Assembly (NCBI GenBank): GCA_051967755.1
Contig: JBQDYD010000001.1
Span: 499,514 to 563,513, forward strand
Reading direction: 5' to 3'
Length of the DNA: 64,000 bases
Source: UBA1672 sp051967755
GTDB lineage: Bacteria > Pseudomonadota > Alphaproteobacteria > Micavibrionales > Micavibrionaceae
A model generated the notes under the pieces. That model did not search any database, was not told the DNA's origin, and saw nothing but the letters and a program-made list of their open reading frames with translations. This document shows positions 27,242-36,399 of the stretch, piece by piece (position 1 is the stretch's first letter; each line of letters opens with the position of its first letter). The translations under genes were made by a program, and so were the position numbers.

Positions 27242-28078
27242 TTATTGTGCGCTGGCGATCAAGATGTCGCACGGCGGATCACTCATGAGGCTGTCCGTAA
27301 CTGCGCCAACTTTTTCTGAGGGCTCCCCGTATGTTCCTATGCATAACAGATCGTATTTATTCTTATCCGTTTCTTTGATTAGGGCATAATATGGGTCGGC
27401 TTTTTCAAGGCTACTGCGTATGGTAAGCGCATGCCCCTCATATTGCGCCTCATAGTTCTTTTGTAAAGATTTGATGAGAGTATTCATGTGCTTTTCACGA
27501 TCCTCTTCGCTTATGCTTGTTATGCCCATCACACTAAGCATTTGCGGGCTTGGGTATACCGGGGCATCCTCAGCGGCATTGAGTAAATGAAATGCTGCGG
27601 TGGGTGCGATTGATATTGCGCATTCAATTGCGCGCTGTGATGCGGGCGCATAATCAACGCCACTAAGAACCGTTTGATACGGGCCTATTGGTTTGTTTTT
27701 CACCATTAAAATGGGGGCAGGGCTATGAATAAGGACTTTTTCAATCGTTGTGCCAAAGAATAAGTCACTGAGCTTTGGCTCCGCGTGTGTGCCCATAATG
27801 ATCAGGCCGGTCTTGATGTCTGCTGCATAAGCAGAAATCTCGTCATAAGGCTTCTGATTTGTTAAGACAGAGATCTCGATATTCGCCTTATCTGCGTCTT
27901 TATTATTTTTCATGTAGGCTTTGATCGTTTCTTCAATTTCAGACGTCTCACGATCTGCGGTATTGGTGACATGTAAGATATGAAGTGTGGTTTCACTCTC
28001 GGCGGCTAATTTAAGGGCTCGTTCCATAGCGCGGTCTGAATTCGGGCCCAAATCTGTCGCTAATAATATGTTATCCAT
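27242..28078 (-). CDS. Tandem universal stress protein
   Basis: A 278-aa protein made of two Usp domains: residues 1-about 142 (NILLATDLGPNSDRAMERAL to IMGTHAEPKLSDLFFGTTIEKVLIHSPAPILMVK) and about 148-278 (TVLSGVDYAPASQRAIECA to LCIGTYGEPS..DPPCDILI). Each carries the beginnings and ends of the Usp fold; the nucleotide-binding G-x2-G-x9-G element is kept only loosely. Convergent with the SDR gene. A GGGAGG sequence upstream of the start gives a good ribosome site. Confidence 0.85.
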   Translation of the reverse strand: MDNILLATDLGPNSDRAMERALKLAAESETTLHILHVTNTADRETSEIEETIKAYMKNNKDADKANIEISVLTNQKPYDEISAYAADIKTGLIIMGTHAEPKLSDLFFGTTIEKVLIHSPAPILMVKNKPIGPYQTVLSGVDYAPASQRAIECAISIAPTAAFHLLNAAEDAPVYPSPQMLSVMGITSISEEDREKHMNTLIKSLQKNYEAQYEGHALTIRSSLEKADPYYALIKETDKNKYDLLCIGTYGEPSEKVGAVTDSLMSDPPCDILIASAQ

Positions 28079-28332
28079 TTATGCCTCCCTTTGGCGTTTC
28101 ATAGATAGTATCGCAAGATGTGGCCGATTGTGAATTGATAAGAATCAAATCTTATGCCTCTTGCATTTGCGGTAAAATAATACGCATCAGCCATTTTAAG
28201 GTGTGTGATAATTACATTATGTTTATAAAAGTACATTATTTTGCGTGAATATCCATTTCCTGCTTGACAGAACGGGTAAAAATCTCTTTCTTTCATTATC
28301 TGTCTTTAAAGGCTAACCCAGTAATTTTTTGT

Positions 28333-28418
28333 GGAGGGGTGGTCGAGTGGTTAAAGGCAGCGGATTGTAACTCCGCCCGCGTAAGCGTACGCAGGTTCGA
28401 ATCCTGCCCCCTCCACCA
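28333..28418 (+). tRNA. tRNA-Tyr (GUA), CCA encoded
   Basis: An 86-nt class II tRNA. Acceptor GGAGGGG pairs with CCCCTCC, the anticodon loop TTGTAAC between GCGGA and TCCGC gives GUA, and a long variable arm (about CCGCGTAAGCGTACGC) and T-arm GCAGG/CCTGC follow. A TTGACA at 28264-28269 may be its -35 box. The 3' end of this gene is the attachment site of the downstream island and is kept intact by the attL copy. Confidence 0.97.
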
Positions 28419-28421
28419 TTT
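28397..28421. repeat. attL (25-bp direct repeat, left)
   Basis: Begins TCGAATCCTGCCCCC and ends CCACCATTT, covering part of the T-arm, the acceptor 3' strand and CCA of tRNA-Tyr. The identical 25 bases occur at 57696-57720; the next base differs (T versus C), as does the one before the repeat. Confidence 0.95.
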
Positions 28422-28518
28422 TCATTTACATAATCTTAACTACTTTCCCGCTAACATGTTGTATTGATTGAAATTTGTTTTTCAATTGACCAAGGCACAT
28501 TTTTGCTTTACCTAAAAA

Positions 28519-28551
28519 TGGTACACAAAGTGGGCTACAAATTGGGACACA
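28519..28551 (+). repeat. Left arm-site triplet
   Basis: Three related 9-base boxes at a strict 12-base period: TGGTACACA (28519), TGGGCTACA (28531) and TGGGACACA (28543), directly upstream of the integrase start. The same triplet, in the same orientation, lies next to attR (57586-57618). The arrangement is that of integrase or excisionase arm-type binding sites; binding is inferred. Confidence 0.65.
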
Positions 28552-28554
28552 TGG

Positions 28555-29838
28555 ATGGCGAACTACGTATTTTGTAGAGGGAAGAATTTTTATTATCGCA
28601 GGCGCGTTCCTGAATACGTCTCCGACTACGATAAGCGCGCCATCATCAAAATATCTTTGGGCACCAAAGATGAAAAAGAAGCCATCCGAAAAGCTGCCAT
28701 CTATAACGACTATATCGAAGATTATTGGCGCAGCCTGATTAAAGGCAATGGCAAAGCTGATCCTGAAGCTGAATATCGCACCGCTATCAAGCTCGCAAAA
28801 GCCCATGGCTTTGCCTATAAGAATGCCGTTGAAATTGCCAAAGAGCCGTTAGAAGAAATTGTTGAGCGTCTGAAGACGGCAAACAAGGCCATAGAACAAC
28901 CTGAAACGGTCTCTTCTGTGCTTGGCGGCACAGAAGTGCCAGAGTTACCGTTAAGCACATGTGCGGATAAATACTGGCCACTTTGCCGTGACAGGCTCAC
29001 TAATAAGTCCGAGCATCAAATTCGCAAATGGAAAAACCCTCGCCTTGCTGCCATCAATTACTTTATCAGCGCTATCGGCGATAAGCCTCTTAAATCCATT
29101 GCCCGATCTGACATTTTGCAGTTCCGACAATGGTGGATGGATCGCATTGAAAAAGGTGAAGTCGTCGCCGCGACTGCTAATAAGAACATGATGTATGTGA
29201 AAGACATGCTTCAGGTGGTCGGGCTTCAATATGAAGTCGCTACCGACTTTGATGTGCTGTTTTCAAAAATACGCCTTAAAGAGCTGGAGCAATCAAGGCC
29301 ACCTTTTGAAGCCAGCTATGTTCAAGATGTCTTACTTTCCAAGAACGGCCTGAATGGATTGAATGATGAGGCGAGGCTTTTGGTATTCGCCATGGCCGAT
29401 ACTGGCGCACGGGAATCTGAGCTGATCGGCCTTACTGAAGAAGATATCGTTTTGGATGAGCCTATTCCCTATATCTGGATTCGCGCGCGCGAGAACAAAG
29501 CGCTTAAAACGCTCACCTCAGAGCGCAAAATCCCGCTCGTAGGTGCGGCGCTTCATGCCTTCCAGCAACTACCGAGTGGATTTAACCATTATCGCACTGC
29601 CGATACCGCCTCCACGACCATCAACAAATACTTACGCGAGAATGATCTGAAACCAACGCCAACTCATTCCCTCTATTCATTGCGCCATACATTTAAAGAC
29701 CGCCTCCGCGACGCAGGCGCGCCAGAGGAAGTCATAGACGAACTTATGGGGCACAAGAAGTCGGGGCCGAAATATGGCCGTGGCCATATGCTTGAGAAAA
29801 AGCATGAATGGCTTAGGAAAATCGCTTTCAACGTCTAA
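28555..29838 (+). CDS. Tyrosine-type site-specific integrase
   Basis: A 427-aa phage-type integrase. The N-terminus (VFCRGKNFYYRRRVPEYV) is the DUF6538-like arm-binding type common in proteobacterial islands, and a core-binding SAM-like domain follows at about 130-230. Catalytic residues are Arg in DTGARESELIGLT, His-x-x-Arg in LYSLRHTFKDRL, and HKKSGPKYGRG with the Tyr nucleophile near the C-terminus. It lies 134 bases from the tRNA and reads into the island, the usual arrangement for the enzyme that inserts the element at the tRNA 3' end. Confidence 0.95.
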   Translation: MANYVFCRGKNFYYRRRVPEYVSDYDKRAIIKISLGTKDEKEAIRKAAIYNDYIEDYWRSLIKGNGKADPEAEYRTAIKLAKAHGFAYKNAVEIAKEPLEEIVERLKTANKAIEQPETVSSVLGGTEVPELPLSTCADKYWPLCRDRLTNKSEHQIRKWKNPRLAAINYFISAIGDKPLKSIARSDILQFRQWWMDRIEKGEVVAATANKNMMYVKDMLQVVGLQYEVATDFDVLFSKIRLKELEQSRPPFEASYVQDVLLSKNGLNGLNDEARLLVFAMADTGARESELIGLTEEDIVLDEPIPYIWIRARENKALKTLTSERKIPLVGAALHAFQQLPSGFNHYRTADTASTTINKYLRENDLKPTPTHSLYSLRHTFKDRLRDAGAPEEVIDELMGHKKSGPKYGRGHMLEKKHEWLRKIAFNV

Positions 29839-29903
29839 TCACGATTTTTATTGAAAATTTTAAAGCTTTTCTGATATCCATAGTTTAGGAAGGCAGGCTA
29901 TGG

Positions 29904-30164
29904 ATGACCGACAATAAAAACAATACCCCAGAAGTAGGCATGACATTTCAAAATGTTACTGCTGATGAATTAGAAGAGCAAATAAACGCCTCTGATGATA
30001 TAGCGCCCCCTCAGGAGCCTTTTGATAAGGCTTTAAAAGAACAACTCTCTCAAACAGACATACCAGAAAAAGACATTCGGAAAGCGTTGTTTGATAACGA
30101 TACACCGACCAGTGATGACGTACCACCAAGCTGGTTTAATGACTTATCTGATCTTGATATATAA
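29904..30164 (+). CDS. Small acidic hypothetical protein
   Basis: An 86-aa strongly acidic protein rich in Asp/Glu/Pro with no recognisable domain, 65 bases after the integrase. GGAAGGCAGG upstream provides a ribosome site. It is likely island-specific; it could be a disordered regulator or inhibitor, but nothing in the sequence shows this. Convergent with the next gene, 2 bases apart. Confidence 0.55.
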   Translation: MTDNKNNTPEVGMTFQNVTADELEEQINASDDIAPPQEPFDKALKEQLSQTDIPEKDIRKALFDNDTPTSDDVPPSWFNDLSDLDI

Positions 30165-30166
30165 TC

Positions 30167-31123
30167 TCAGGTAGTATTTTCTTTGTTTTGTAGATATTTG
30201 TGAATGCGCTCATTTACCTCTAGAAAATCAGCCTTGTTGGGCTTGAAAAAATCCCAATAGGTGTTTCTCTTTGAACTCTGCTTTCGCTCCACCACCCACT
30301 TTAAGTCCTGAAGCATAGTCGAAAACCAATATTGAGCATCCGTGTGATAATCATGCTGATATCTAATGGCTTTCCACACATCACTTGAAAATTGTGCTGC
30401 TTTATCTCCACCTCTTATCCAGTCTAACCATGCCGTCACGGTCAGCTTCATGATCGAGACGTCATTTTGCATTTGAATGGCGAGTTCAAAGTTCCAGTCT
30501 TCCTCAACCAAGCCGTGGTTCTCAGAATAGTGCTTGAGAAAGTACATTCTTAAACCTTGAAACCAAAAGTAATAGGTCTCTGCAATTGACCATTTTCGAA
30601 GCGAGTGGCAAACAAGCACATTACCAATCGCGTGATAAATTAGATTTTCTCTACCTTTGATGCTTGGGTTTGTATGCTTAAATCTTTTGGCTAGCTTGTC
30701 TACATCGGGAGGAGCACCCAAAGTTAAAAGCATTCCAGCCCCAAAGAACAATTGCGGATAATTCAGGGCTCCATCGATAAGATCAAGCCGTATTAAATCG
30801 TAGTACTTATAGGCGGAGGCTTCACTGATGGCTAATTTCTTAGCAATATCTTTTACAGGTATATCACACAAAAAAGCGGCGAAAAGTGTCTCGACTTGGG
30901 CATTTGATAGTTTGGAATGCTTGTAGTATTTATTTTTGGGCTTACGAGTTTTCCTTGCCCCACGCAGGTTGGGGAGTAGTTTGGCTTTCCATTTGGAGAA
31001 AGAAGATTCTGATAACTTGTTTTGTATACAGTATTCAGATTGAGTTAGCTTGCCACGCTTCCAAGCAAGAACATGAGCTTCCCAGAACTCAGATTTTGCT
31101 GAACGCTTTTTGGTATTTGCCAT
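30167..31123 (-). CDS. Hypothetical with TnpA-like N-terminal HTH
   Basis: A 318-aa basic protein. Residues about 12-50 (FWEAHVLAWKRGKLTQSEYC and SFSKWKAKL) resemble the small IS66-type TnpA/transposase HTH, and a second HTH-like segment lies near 75-115 (DIPVKDIAKKLAISEASAYKYYD). The remaining about 200 residues are Trp/Tyr-rich and helical, without a DDE triad or other catalytic motif that I can find. A DNA-binding regulator of the element is plausible. The region upstream (31124-31338) holds two palindromes, including a perfect 14-bp one at 31270-31283, which may be operators for the divergent promoters. Confidence 0.6.
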   Translation of the reverse strand: MANTKKRSAKSEFWEAHVLAWKRGKLTQSEYCIQNKLSESSFSKWKAKLLPNLRGARKTRKPKNKYYKHSKLSNAQVETLFAAFLCDIPVKDIAKKLAISEASAYKYYDLIRLDLIDGALNYPQLFFGAGMLLTLGAPPDVDKLAKRFKHTNPSIKGRENLIYHAIGNVLVCHSLRKWSIAETYYFWFQGLRMYFLKHYSENHGLVEEDWNFELAIQMQNDVSIMKLTVTAWLDWIRGGDKAAQFSSDVWKAIRYQHDYHTDAQYWFSTMLQDLKWVVERKQSSKRNTYWDFFKPNKADFLEVNERIHKYLQNKENTT

Positions 31124-31338
31124 TTATACGCCCCGAACTCCCAGCTTTTGAATTTCCATTATACGGATAATAATTCCATGTTATTCAACAGGTTACGGAC
31201 TTAACCGTAGTTATTATTCTTTCGTCCTCCTTTTGCTCAAATTAACTGGATCACTTAAGGTTTTCACAAGCTTTGCGCAAAGCCTCTTAGAACCCATGTT
31301 CATTGATTACCCCTTTTTAAAGGGGCTGGAGGCTTTAC

Positions 31339-31530
31339 ATGTCTGATGATATCCAAATATTCATTGAGATCACAATTGAGGCGGATCAACCCGTCCAATC
31401 CGATTTATCTGTACCCCCGAGCCAAGACGATCTGCTGCGCTGTGAGATGTGGGCGAGGTGTGAGTGCGTCTATTGCCACTCTTTTGGCTGTGTGAATGCG
31501 CTTAGCCGTAAAAATTCGGAGGTGCACTAA
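31339..31530 (+). CDS. Small Cys-containing protein, first of mobilisation operon
   Basis: A 63-aa acidic protein with CEMWARCECVYCHSFGC near its end; the clustered Cys suggest a small metal-binding knuckle. GGCTGGAGG upstream is a good ribosome site. Its stop overlaps the next start (TAATG). It heads a run of six same-strand genes ending with the coupling protein and a small membrane protein. Confidence 0.6.
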   Translation: MSDDIQIFIEITIEADQPVQSDLSVPPSQDDLLRCEMWARCECVYCHSFGCVNALSRKNSEVH

Positions 31531-32120
31531 TGAACTTCGACAAACCATCCCCGTTTGACGGCGTGAAAGCCGTCAGCCCTTCAGAAGTGATCAAAGTCCT
31601 CTTTGCTGTCTCACTTGAAGCTGCCATGTTCATTATGTTCTACGCGGTCTACACCGAAACGATAGGCTTGATGAACGAAACTTACCTTTCAGAGCTTCCT
31701 GTACTCGGAGGGATGTTTGGCATGCTCGATCCCGATGCCAATGCCTCTCACATCATCTCGATACTGCTGGCCACGTTTTCGGTGGCAACGCCGCTCTTCA
31801 TCTGGGCGGAGGTGCATCGTCAAAATATCTTGGATGATCCTCAAGAATGGTTTTCTCACCCTCAAAACCAGATTTTAGCGAGTATCGCTGGCTTGGTCTT
31901 AATTATGGTGATTGGCCTTGAGGTCGTGAATTTATACACCCTCGTGGCACGAGGTGCGGAGGGTGGATTTGTGGTACAGCAAGAAAGCGGTGTGATGGCA
32001 TTCCTTGCGCAAAACAAGGGACTTGCAATTGGCGTGAGCGCAGTGATTGCTGTCATCAACATCATCCTCGCGCTGTTCACTACACGCGCCTTCCAAAGCC
32101 TTAAGTCAGAGGAGAAATAG
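31530..32120 (+). CDS. Multi-pass membrane protein
   Basis: A 196-aa protein with four membrane segments (about 22-46, 75-97, 108-133, 152-178). Loop sequences contain no known motif. It is translationally coupled to the preceding small gene and 2 bases before the lipoprotein gene, which suggests a joint envelope complex with the lipoprotein, the VWA protein and the coupling protein. Confidence 0.7.
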   Translation: MNFDKPSPFDGVKAVSPSEVIKVLFAVSLEAAMFIMFYAVYTETIGLMNETYLSELPVLGGMFGMLDPDANASHIISILLATFSVATPLFIWAEVHRQNILDDPQEWFSHPQNQILASIAGLVLIMVIGLEVVNLYTLVARGAEGGFVVQQESGVMAFLAQNKGLAIGVSAVIAVINIILALFTTRAFQSLKSEEK

Positions 32121-32122
32121 TC

Positions 32123-32803
32123 ATGAAATATTTAACCGCTCTTATCCTTACTCTTTGCATTACCGCTTGCGGTGAACAAGCGCAGGTTCCCAAAGCTAAA
32201 ACTCATGAAGATATTTTTGTGCTCATCGAGAATGCTGGAACGATTGCCAGTGAAGATCAGGATGAAGCACGCAATACCGCGCTTCACTTACTTCAGCAAT
32301 TAACCTCACTTTCCCGAAGGAAAGCCACGAGTGATGTTCAGATTCACATTATTCTGAGCGCACTGCCTAACCGTATTGCGTGGTCGGGAACGGCGGGGCA
32401 ACTTCTCTCACAAGCCGAGGATGTTACGAATCTGATTGTATTTAAACCGACCTTTTCGGATTTGGTTATGGCGTTTGATCAGATTGAAACAACCGTGAAT
32501 CTAACGCAGCCCGACTCCATCCGCTTGTACTGGATTGGATCAACGGTTCATGTGCCGTTTCAGCACGGTAACGATCCGATTGACGTTGAGGTGCCTCAAG
32601 AGGTTCCAAGCGAGTTAGCGCTGGCGAATCTCGCCAGTAAGCTCACCACTCTCAAAATCATGCGCGTTCACCCCGATCAAGACAAGGTGCTGCAAGCCTA
32701 TCTTGGCTCACTCGGAATTTTGAAACGTGCGCGCAGTGGCGATATTGATTTTGAGTTGCTTGGTGAGGCGCAAACGAAGTCCCGACTGAATACGTTGCTT
32801 TAG
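32123..32803 (+). CDS. Lipoprotein
   Basis: A 226-aa protein with a lipobox LTLCITAC at residues about 9-16, so the mature form should start at Cys16. The mature domain contains IHIILSALPNRIAWSG and SIRLYWIGSTVHVPF; it may have a VWA-like alpha/beta fold without the metal site, which is a guess. Its position between a membrane protein and a VWA protein supports an envelope role. Confidence 0.7.
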   Translation: MKYLTALILTLCITACGEQAQVPKAKTHEDIFVLIENAGTIASEDQDEARNTALHLLQQLTSLSRRKATSDVQIHIILSALPNRIAWSGTAGQLLSQAEDVTNLIVFKPTFSDLVMAFDQIETTVNLTQPDSIRLYWIGSTVHVPFQHGNDPIDVEVPQEVPSELALANLASKLTTLKIMRVHPDQDKVLQAYLGSLGILKRARSGDIDFELLGEAQTKSRLNTLL

Positions 32804-32817
32804 GTGGAGGGATATCG

Positions 32818-33867
32818 ATGAAAACTTTCATTAAAAAACTAGCAGTTGCAGTTGGCCTCTCGGCCTTCTGCAACACCAATGTGCTGGCAAATGAGCCTGT
32901 TATCACGGTTAAATCAAAAAGTGAGTATTCCGCCCCGATCATTGTTATTCGCTCAAAATATGATTTTGAGAAATCCATTTCTTTGAAATTAAAAACTGAT
33001 CCTTCGCTTGATGCATCAGACATTCTCATAAGAACAATTTCCAAGTTCGGAATGGTCGATGCCAATGGCATTAAGATCGTATCGGGGTTCGATATCGATC
33101 AGTCGAACAATATTATTGTCGCCTTTAGCGGTGGAACCTCCGAGATTATTCAAACATCGGGAAACCCTTCACAGCTCAATATCGTTGCCAGCTTTCGAGA
33201 TGCCAGTGGTCAGTTTGTTTCACCACCTCCTGATAGCGTCGCGGTTTATTCTATGAGTGGTGAAAAGTTATGCTTTGACTACAAAACCGTTCAGCAAGCA
33301 CCACCCAACATCGGCATTGCATTGCTGCTTGATCGTTCTGGCTCTATGGCTGGCAACATAGACGCGGTGAAAAGCACGGCGAATAACTTCCTTAATTCAT
33401 TGCCGTCGCATGCGCTATGTGCCGTTGGTAGCTTTAACTCCGATTTAACTTACGGCCATAAAAACTACCAGCAATGTAATGGCGGTGGATTTGGCTTTGA
33501 AAATATTGAAGCCAGTGGCGGCACAGATATATTTAAAGCGCTGAGCAGTGCCTATTCAGGCCTTTCTGGCAGTTACTTCAATGGGTATCAGAAGGCGGCC
33601 ATTGTCATCACTGACGGTTACACCGTGAATGATGCAAAAGTAAAAGCTGAATTACTCGCCAATAAAAATGGCATTCTGACTTTTGTGTATTTCATTGGTG
33701 GAAATCACAAAGATGACCTTAAAGGCATTACCGATCACTTTATTTCACAAGGCGGCAATGTAAAGCAGTCGCTATCGCATTACTTCAGTGCTATCGGACT
33801 TGCTTATAAAAGCCAGAAGGTTCTGAGCGTTAAGCCTTGCTCTGGAGGTGCGCATGCAACTCCGTAG
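32818..33867 (+). CDS. Exported von Willebrand factor A domain protein
   Basis: A 349-aa protein with signal peptide MKTFIKKLAVAVGLSAFCNTNVLA, an N-terminal about 130-residue beta-rich domain, then a complete VWA domain. The MIDAS is intact: LLLDRSGSM (D-x-S-x-S), GGTDIFKAL (Thr) and VITDGYT (Asp). Such domains bind ligands through a divalent metal. It overlaps the coupling protein gene by 14 bases, so expression is tightly linked. A role as an extracytoplasmic mobilisation or cell-contact factor is inference. Confidence 0.85.
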   Translation: MKTFIKKLAVAVGLSAFCNTNVLANEPVITVKSKSEYSAPIIVIRSKYDFEKSISLKLKTDPSLDASDILIRTISKFGMVDANGIKIVSGFDIDQSNNIIVAFSGGTSEIIQTSGNPSQLNIVASFRDASGQFVSPPPDSVAVYSMSGEKLCFDYKTVQQAPPNIGIALLLDRSGSMAGNIDAVKSTANNFLNSLPSHALCAVGSFNSDLTYGHKNYQQCNGGGFGFENIEASGGTDIFKALSSAYSGLSGSYFNGYQKAAIVITDGYTVNDAKVKAELLANKNGILTFVYFIGGNHKDDLKGITDHFISQGGNVKQSLSHYFSAIGLAYKSQKVLSVKPCSGGAHATP

Positions 33868-35476
33868 CCAAGGCACGCAGCATCCGTCGCGGATATATAG
33901 CCGCGACCCCGACTTGCATGGCTCAAGTAAATGGGCAACGAAAAACCACCTTCACCAAAAAGGCTATGGCGAAGGTGGGCGCATATTCCTTGGCTACGGC
34001 ATGGCCGAAGCGAACAAAGGCCGTGCTTATTGCATTACCACAAATACTCAAAAGCACCTGCTAACTGTAGCACCCACACGAAGCGGAAAGCTTCTAACCG
34101 CTAGTATGCCGCGATGCTTGGAGCATCGTGGCTCGCTGGTTGCGCTTGATGTGAAAGATGGTGAGCTGTCTTTAATTGCTGCGCGATTTCGGCGGGATGT
34201 GCTTGGCCATAAAGTCATAATTATCGACCCATGGGATTTAGCGTGCTCAAAGCTAGGCATGCCTCAATCAAGGTTTAACATTATGGATTGGCTTGATCCT
34301 GACAATGATGACTTTGTTGAGGATGCCATGACCATTGCCGATAGCCTTGTCACTGACCGAGGAGGCAAAGACCCGTTTTGGACGGATGAGGCTCGCGCGC
34401 TCGTTATGGGGCTAATTCTCTATGTTGCGGCCACGCCTTTGGTGTTAATGCCGACCGCCAAACGCTCACGCGACATACCGCAAGTGAGAAGATTGTTAAG
34501 CCTATCCTCTAACGATTTCAAAAACCTTGTGGGTGGCGAATACGAAAAGGATGAAGAAGGCAATGCCGTGTTAATAAAGCCCGGCATGATGCAAAGCTCC
34601 AACGAATATGTTCGCTCTGCCGCCGCACGTATTCTTAATAAAGCGCCCAAAGAATTTTCCAGCATCTTATCAACGGCGCAACAAAATACGCATTTTTTAG
34701 AAAGCCCAAAAATACAGCGCACTTTATCGGAATCAGATTTTACCTTTCAAGAACTGGAAAATGGCAAAACAGATATCTTTGTCGTTTTGCCTGCGGGAAG
34801 ATTGTTTACCTATAACCGCTTTTTGCGCATGCTGTTAAGTTCTGCAATTACTTCAGTAACCCGCTTTAAGACCAAGCCAAACCCGCCCGTGTACTTTCTT
34901 ATGGAAGAAGCTGCTGCCTTGGGGCGCATGGAGGTCATTGAAACCGCATTTGGCTTAATGGCGGGATATGGCATGCAGCTCCACATGATCGTGCAGGACT
35001 TAAATCAGCTCGTCTCACTCTATGGTGAGAGGTGGCAAACATTCATTGCCAATAGTGGCGTTATACAAATCTTCGGCACCCGTGATCTGATGACTTCAGA
35101 ATACACATCAAGGCTGTGCGGCATAACAACGATTGAATCGTTAAGTGAGTACAGCGCTGAGATGCGGGCTCGCCTTTTTAGTGATCCCAATTTTTTAAGC
35201 CGAGAGGATGCGCTCACATCACGTTCGCTTATCACTCCCGACGAAGTAATGACGATGAGCCCAGTTGCTCAGATTCTTATCTTGTCTCATGCCAATCCAA
35301 TCGCCTGTTTTAAAACCGCCTATTTTTTGGATCAGAGATATAGAAATAAAAATGGTTCGCCCATTTACGACATTCATCCAAACTTTGCCGACGACCCAAT
35401 AAGCAGGCCTGTTAATTTCACTAAGCAGGGGCTGAACATTGCTGCGCCTCTTTCTTCGATATTTGATGGAGGGTGA
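33854..35476 (+). CDS. VirD4/TraG-type coupling protein
   Basis: About 540 residues of a type IV secretion coupling ATPase. Walker A is VAPTRSGKLL (about residue 72-81, usual form GPTRSGKG), and the conserved DVKDGELSLIAA, FNIMDWLDP, DPFWTDEARALVMGLIL and GTRDLMTSEYTSRLCG blocks follow. The Walker B position reads YFLMEEAAALG, with Glu where Asp is usual. There are no obvious N-terminal membrane helices, so it is the short type. The start is ATG 33854 behind TGGAGG, not the earlier GTG. It should bring the relaxase-DNA complex to a host conjugation pore. Confidence 0.9.
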   Translation: MQLRSQGTQHPSRIYSRDPDLHGSSKWATKNHLHQKGYGEGGRIFLGYGMAEANKGRAYCITTNTQKHLLTVAPTRSGKLLTASMPRCLEHRGSLVALDVKDGELSLIAARFRRDVLGHKVIIIDPWDLACSKLGMPQSRFNIMDWLDPDNDDFVEDAMTIADSLVTDRGGKDPFWTDEARALVMGLILYVAATPLVLMPTAKRSRDIPQVRRLLSLSSNDFKNLVGGEYEKDEEGNAVLIKPGMMQSSNEYVRSAAARILNKAPKEFSSILSTAQQNTHFLESPKIQRTLSESDFTFQELENGKTDIFVVLPAGRLFTYNRFLRMLLSSAITSVTRFKTKPNPPVYFLMEEAAALGRMEVIETAFGLMAGYGMQLHMIVQDLNQLVSLYGERWQTFIANSGVIQIFGTRDLMTSEYTSRLCGITTIESLSEYSAEMRARLFSDPNFLSREDALTSRSLITPDEVMTMSPVAQILILSHANPIACFKTAYFLDQRYRNKNGSPIYDIHPNFADDPISRPVNFTKQGLNIAAPLSSIFDGG

Positions 35477-35480
35477 GCAC

Positions 35481-35891
35481 ATGATATTTAGAGCGTGGAT
35501 TTTAATTGTTGCAATGGGCGTATGTGCATGGAGCGTGTGGATTGGGCTTGATGGGAAAATCCCTCCTTATGAATACGCGCCAGTTAGTTTTGTTTTCCAT
35601 TGGGTAACACCATGGCTGTTATTAATTTTGGCTGCAAAGTCGTGGTATCGCATTTTCATCTGGGGACGCATGCTGCAAGCGAGGCAATCGCCTCCAATTC
35701 TTAGTCGTGGACTCTCAACACAGCCGCATAAGCAAACAAATACAGTTTTGTTGAAACTTACTTCACAGGCGCTATTTCTTTTCGCCTTAGCTGGTGTGTT
35801 AAATCAGCTCTCAATTGATCACATCGAATGGTGGATCGCATCAATCGTTGCCTGTTTTTATCTTCTTAAGAAATCATCAAAGGCGGGGTGA
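35481..35891 (+). CDS. Small membrane protein after coupling protein
   Basis: A 136-aa protein with three or four membrane segments (about 5-22, 36-57, 93-110, 116-132). The start at ATG 35481 (MIFRAWILIVAMG) is chosen because GGAGGGTGAG lies 8 bases upstream. It may supply the membrane anchor that the coupling protein itself seems to lack; that is inference from position. Confidence 0.65.
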   Translation: MIFRAWILIVAMGVCAWSVWIGLDGKIPPYEYAPVSFVFHWVTPWLLLILAAKSWYRIFIWGRMLQARQSPPILSRGLSTQPHKQTNTVLLKLTSQALFLFALAGVLNQLSIDHIEWWIASIVACFYLLKKSSKAG

Positions 35892-36193
35892 TGAATGTGA
35901 TTAATTTATTACCCACAAAAACAGAAAGCAAAAAAACGGCAGAAACATGCGGTTTACAGGGCGCTTATTTACGATTTATTAACGACTTCAAGCGTATCAT
36001 TATAAGTATGAGAGATTGTGGGAGCGCCAGAGCGTTCTATGCAACTCTCTTTTTTTGTGGTCAGGTGGGTGTATGTGCATGTTCCGCACCCAGAACATGC
36101 CATCTCTCAGATATACGCGGCTGGCGCAAAGAATACGGCAGTGAGAGCAGTAATTCGCTTTCACTGCTTTTTTATGGGGGGATATATGGATAA
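35891..36193 (+). CDS. Doubtful small ORF
   Basis: About 100 codons whose ATG overlaps the preceding stop (TGATG). The first about 45 residues look protein-like; the latter half runs through a region with inverted repeats and low coding character (many Cys, Ser, Arg). It could be a truncated remnant or spurious, and part of the stretch may serve as regulatory DNA for the recombinase operon. Confidence 0.3.
   Translation: MNVINLLPTKTESKKTAETCGLQGAYLRFINDFKRIIISMRDCGSARAFYATLFFCGQVGVCACSAPRTCHLSDIRGWRKEYGSESSNSLSLLFYGGIYG
36077..36100. promoter_or_regulatory. 8-bp inverted repeat upstream of recombinase operon
   Basis: GCATGTTC (36077-36084) and GAACATGC (36093-36100) form a perfect 8-bp inverted repeat with an 8-base spacer, about 85 bases before the small gene that precedes the serine recombinase. 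It could be an operator or a recombination-site half pair. Confidence 0.4.
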
Positions 36194-36395
36194 ACCCTTC
36201 ATAAAACAGAATAAAAATGAGTCCAATATGGCTCAGATTTGTTTGAAGACTCCGCTGAAAGCGAGTCATAATCGGGGTTCCGACGATGAAGCGATAATCG
36301 CTCTCGTGAAGTTTCTCGCAAGACGCGCCGCCGAAGAAGATTACGAATTTTACCGCAGCGCGCTTAGCAATCCCGATATAGAAGATGGTGGATAG
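36186..36395 (+). CDS. Small recombinase-associated protein
   Basis: A 69-aa protein starting MDKPFIKQNK, with a helical C-terminal half (DDEAIIALVKFLARRAAEEDYEFYRSAL). It ends 4 bases before the recombinase start. Short genes of this kind often precede large serine recombinases in alphaproteobacteria; role unknown. Confidence 0.6.
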   Translation: MDKPFIKQNKNESNMAQICLKTPLKASHNRGSDDEAIIALVKFLARRAAEEDYEFYRSALSNPDIEDGG

Positions 36396-36399
36396 GAAT

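Noticed and set aside
28421..28555. Consensus promoter for the integrase
   Set aside because: TTGACC at 28486 has only a poor -10 partner (TACCTA) at 17 bases, so no promoter is annotated.
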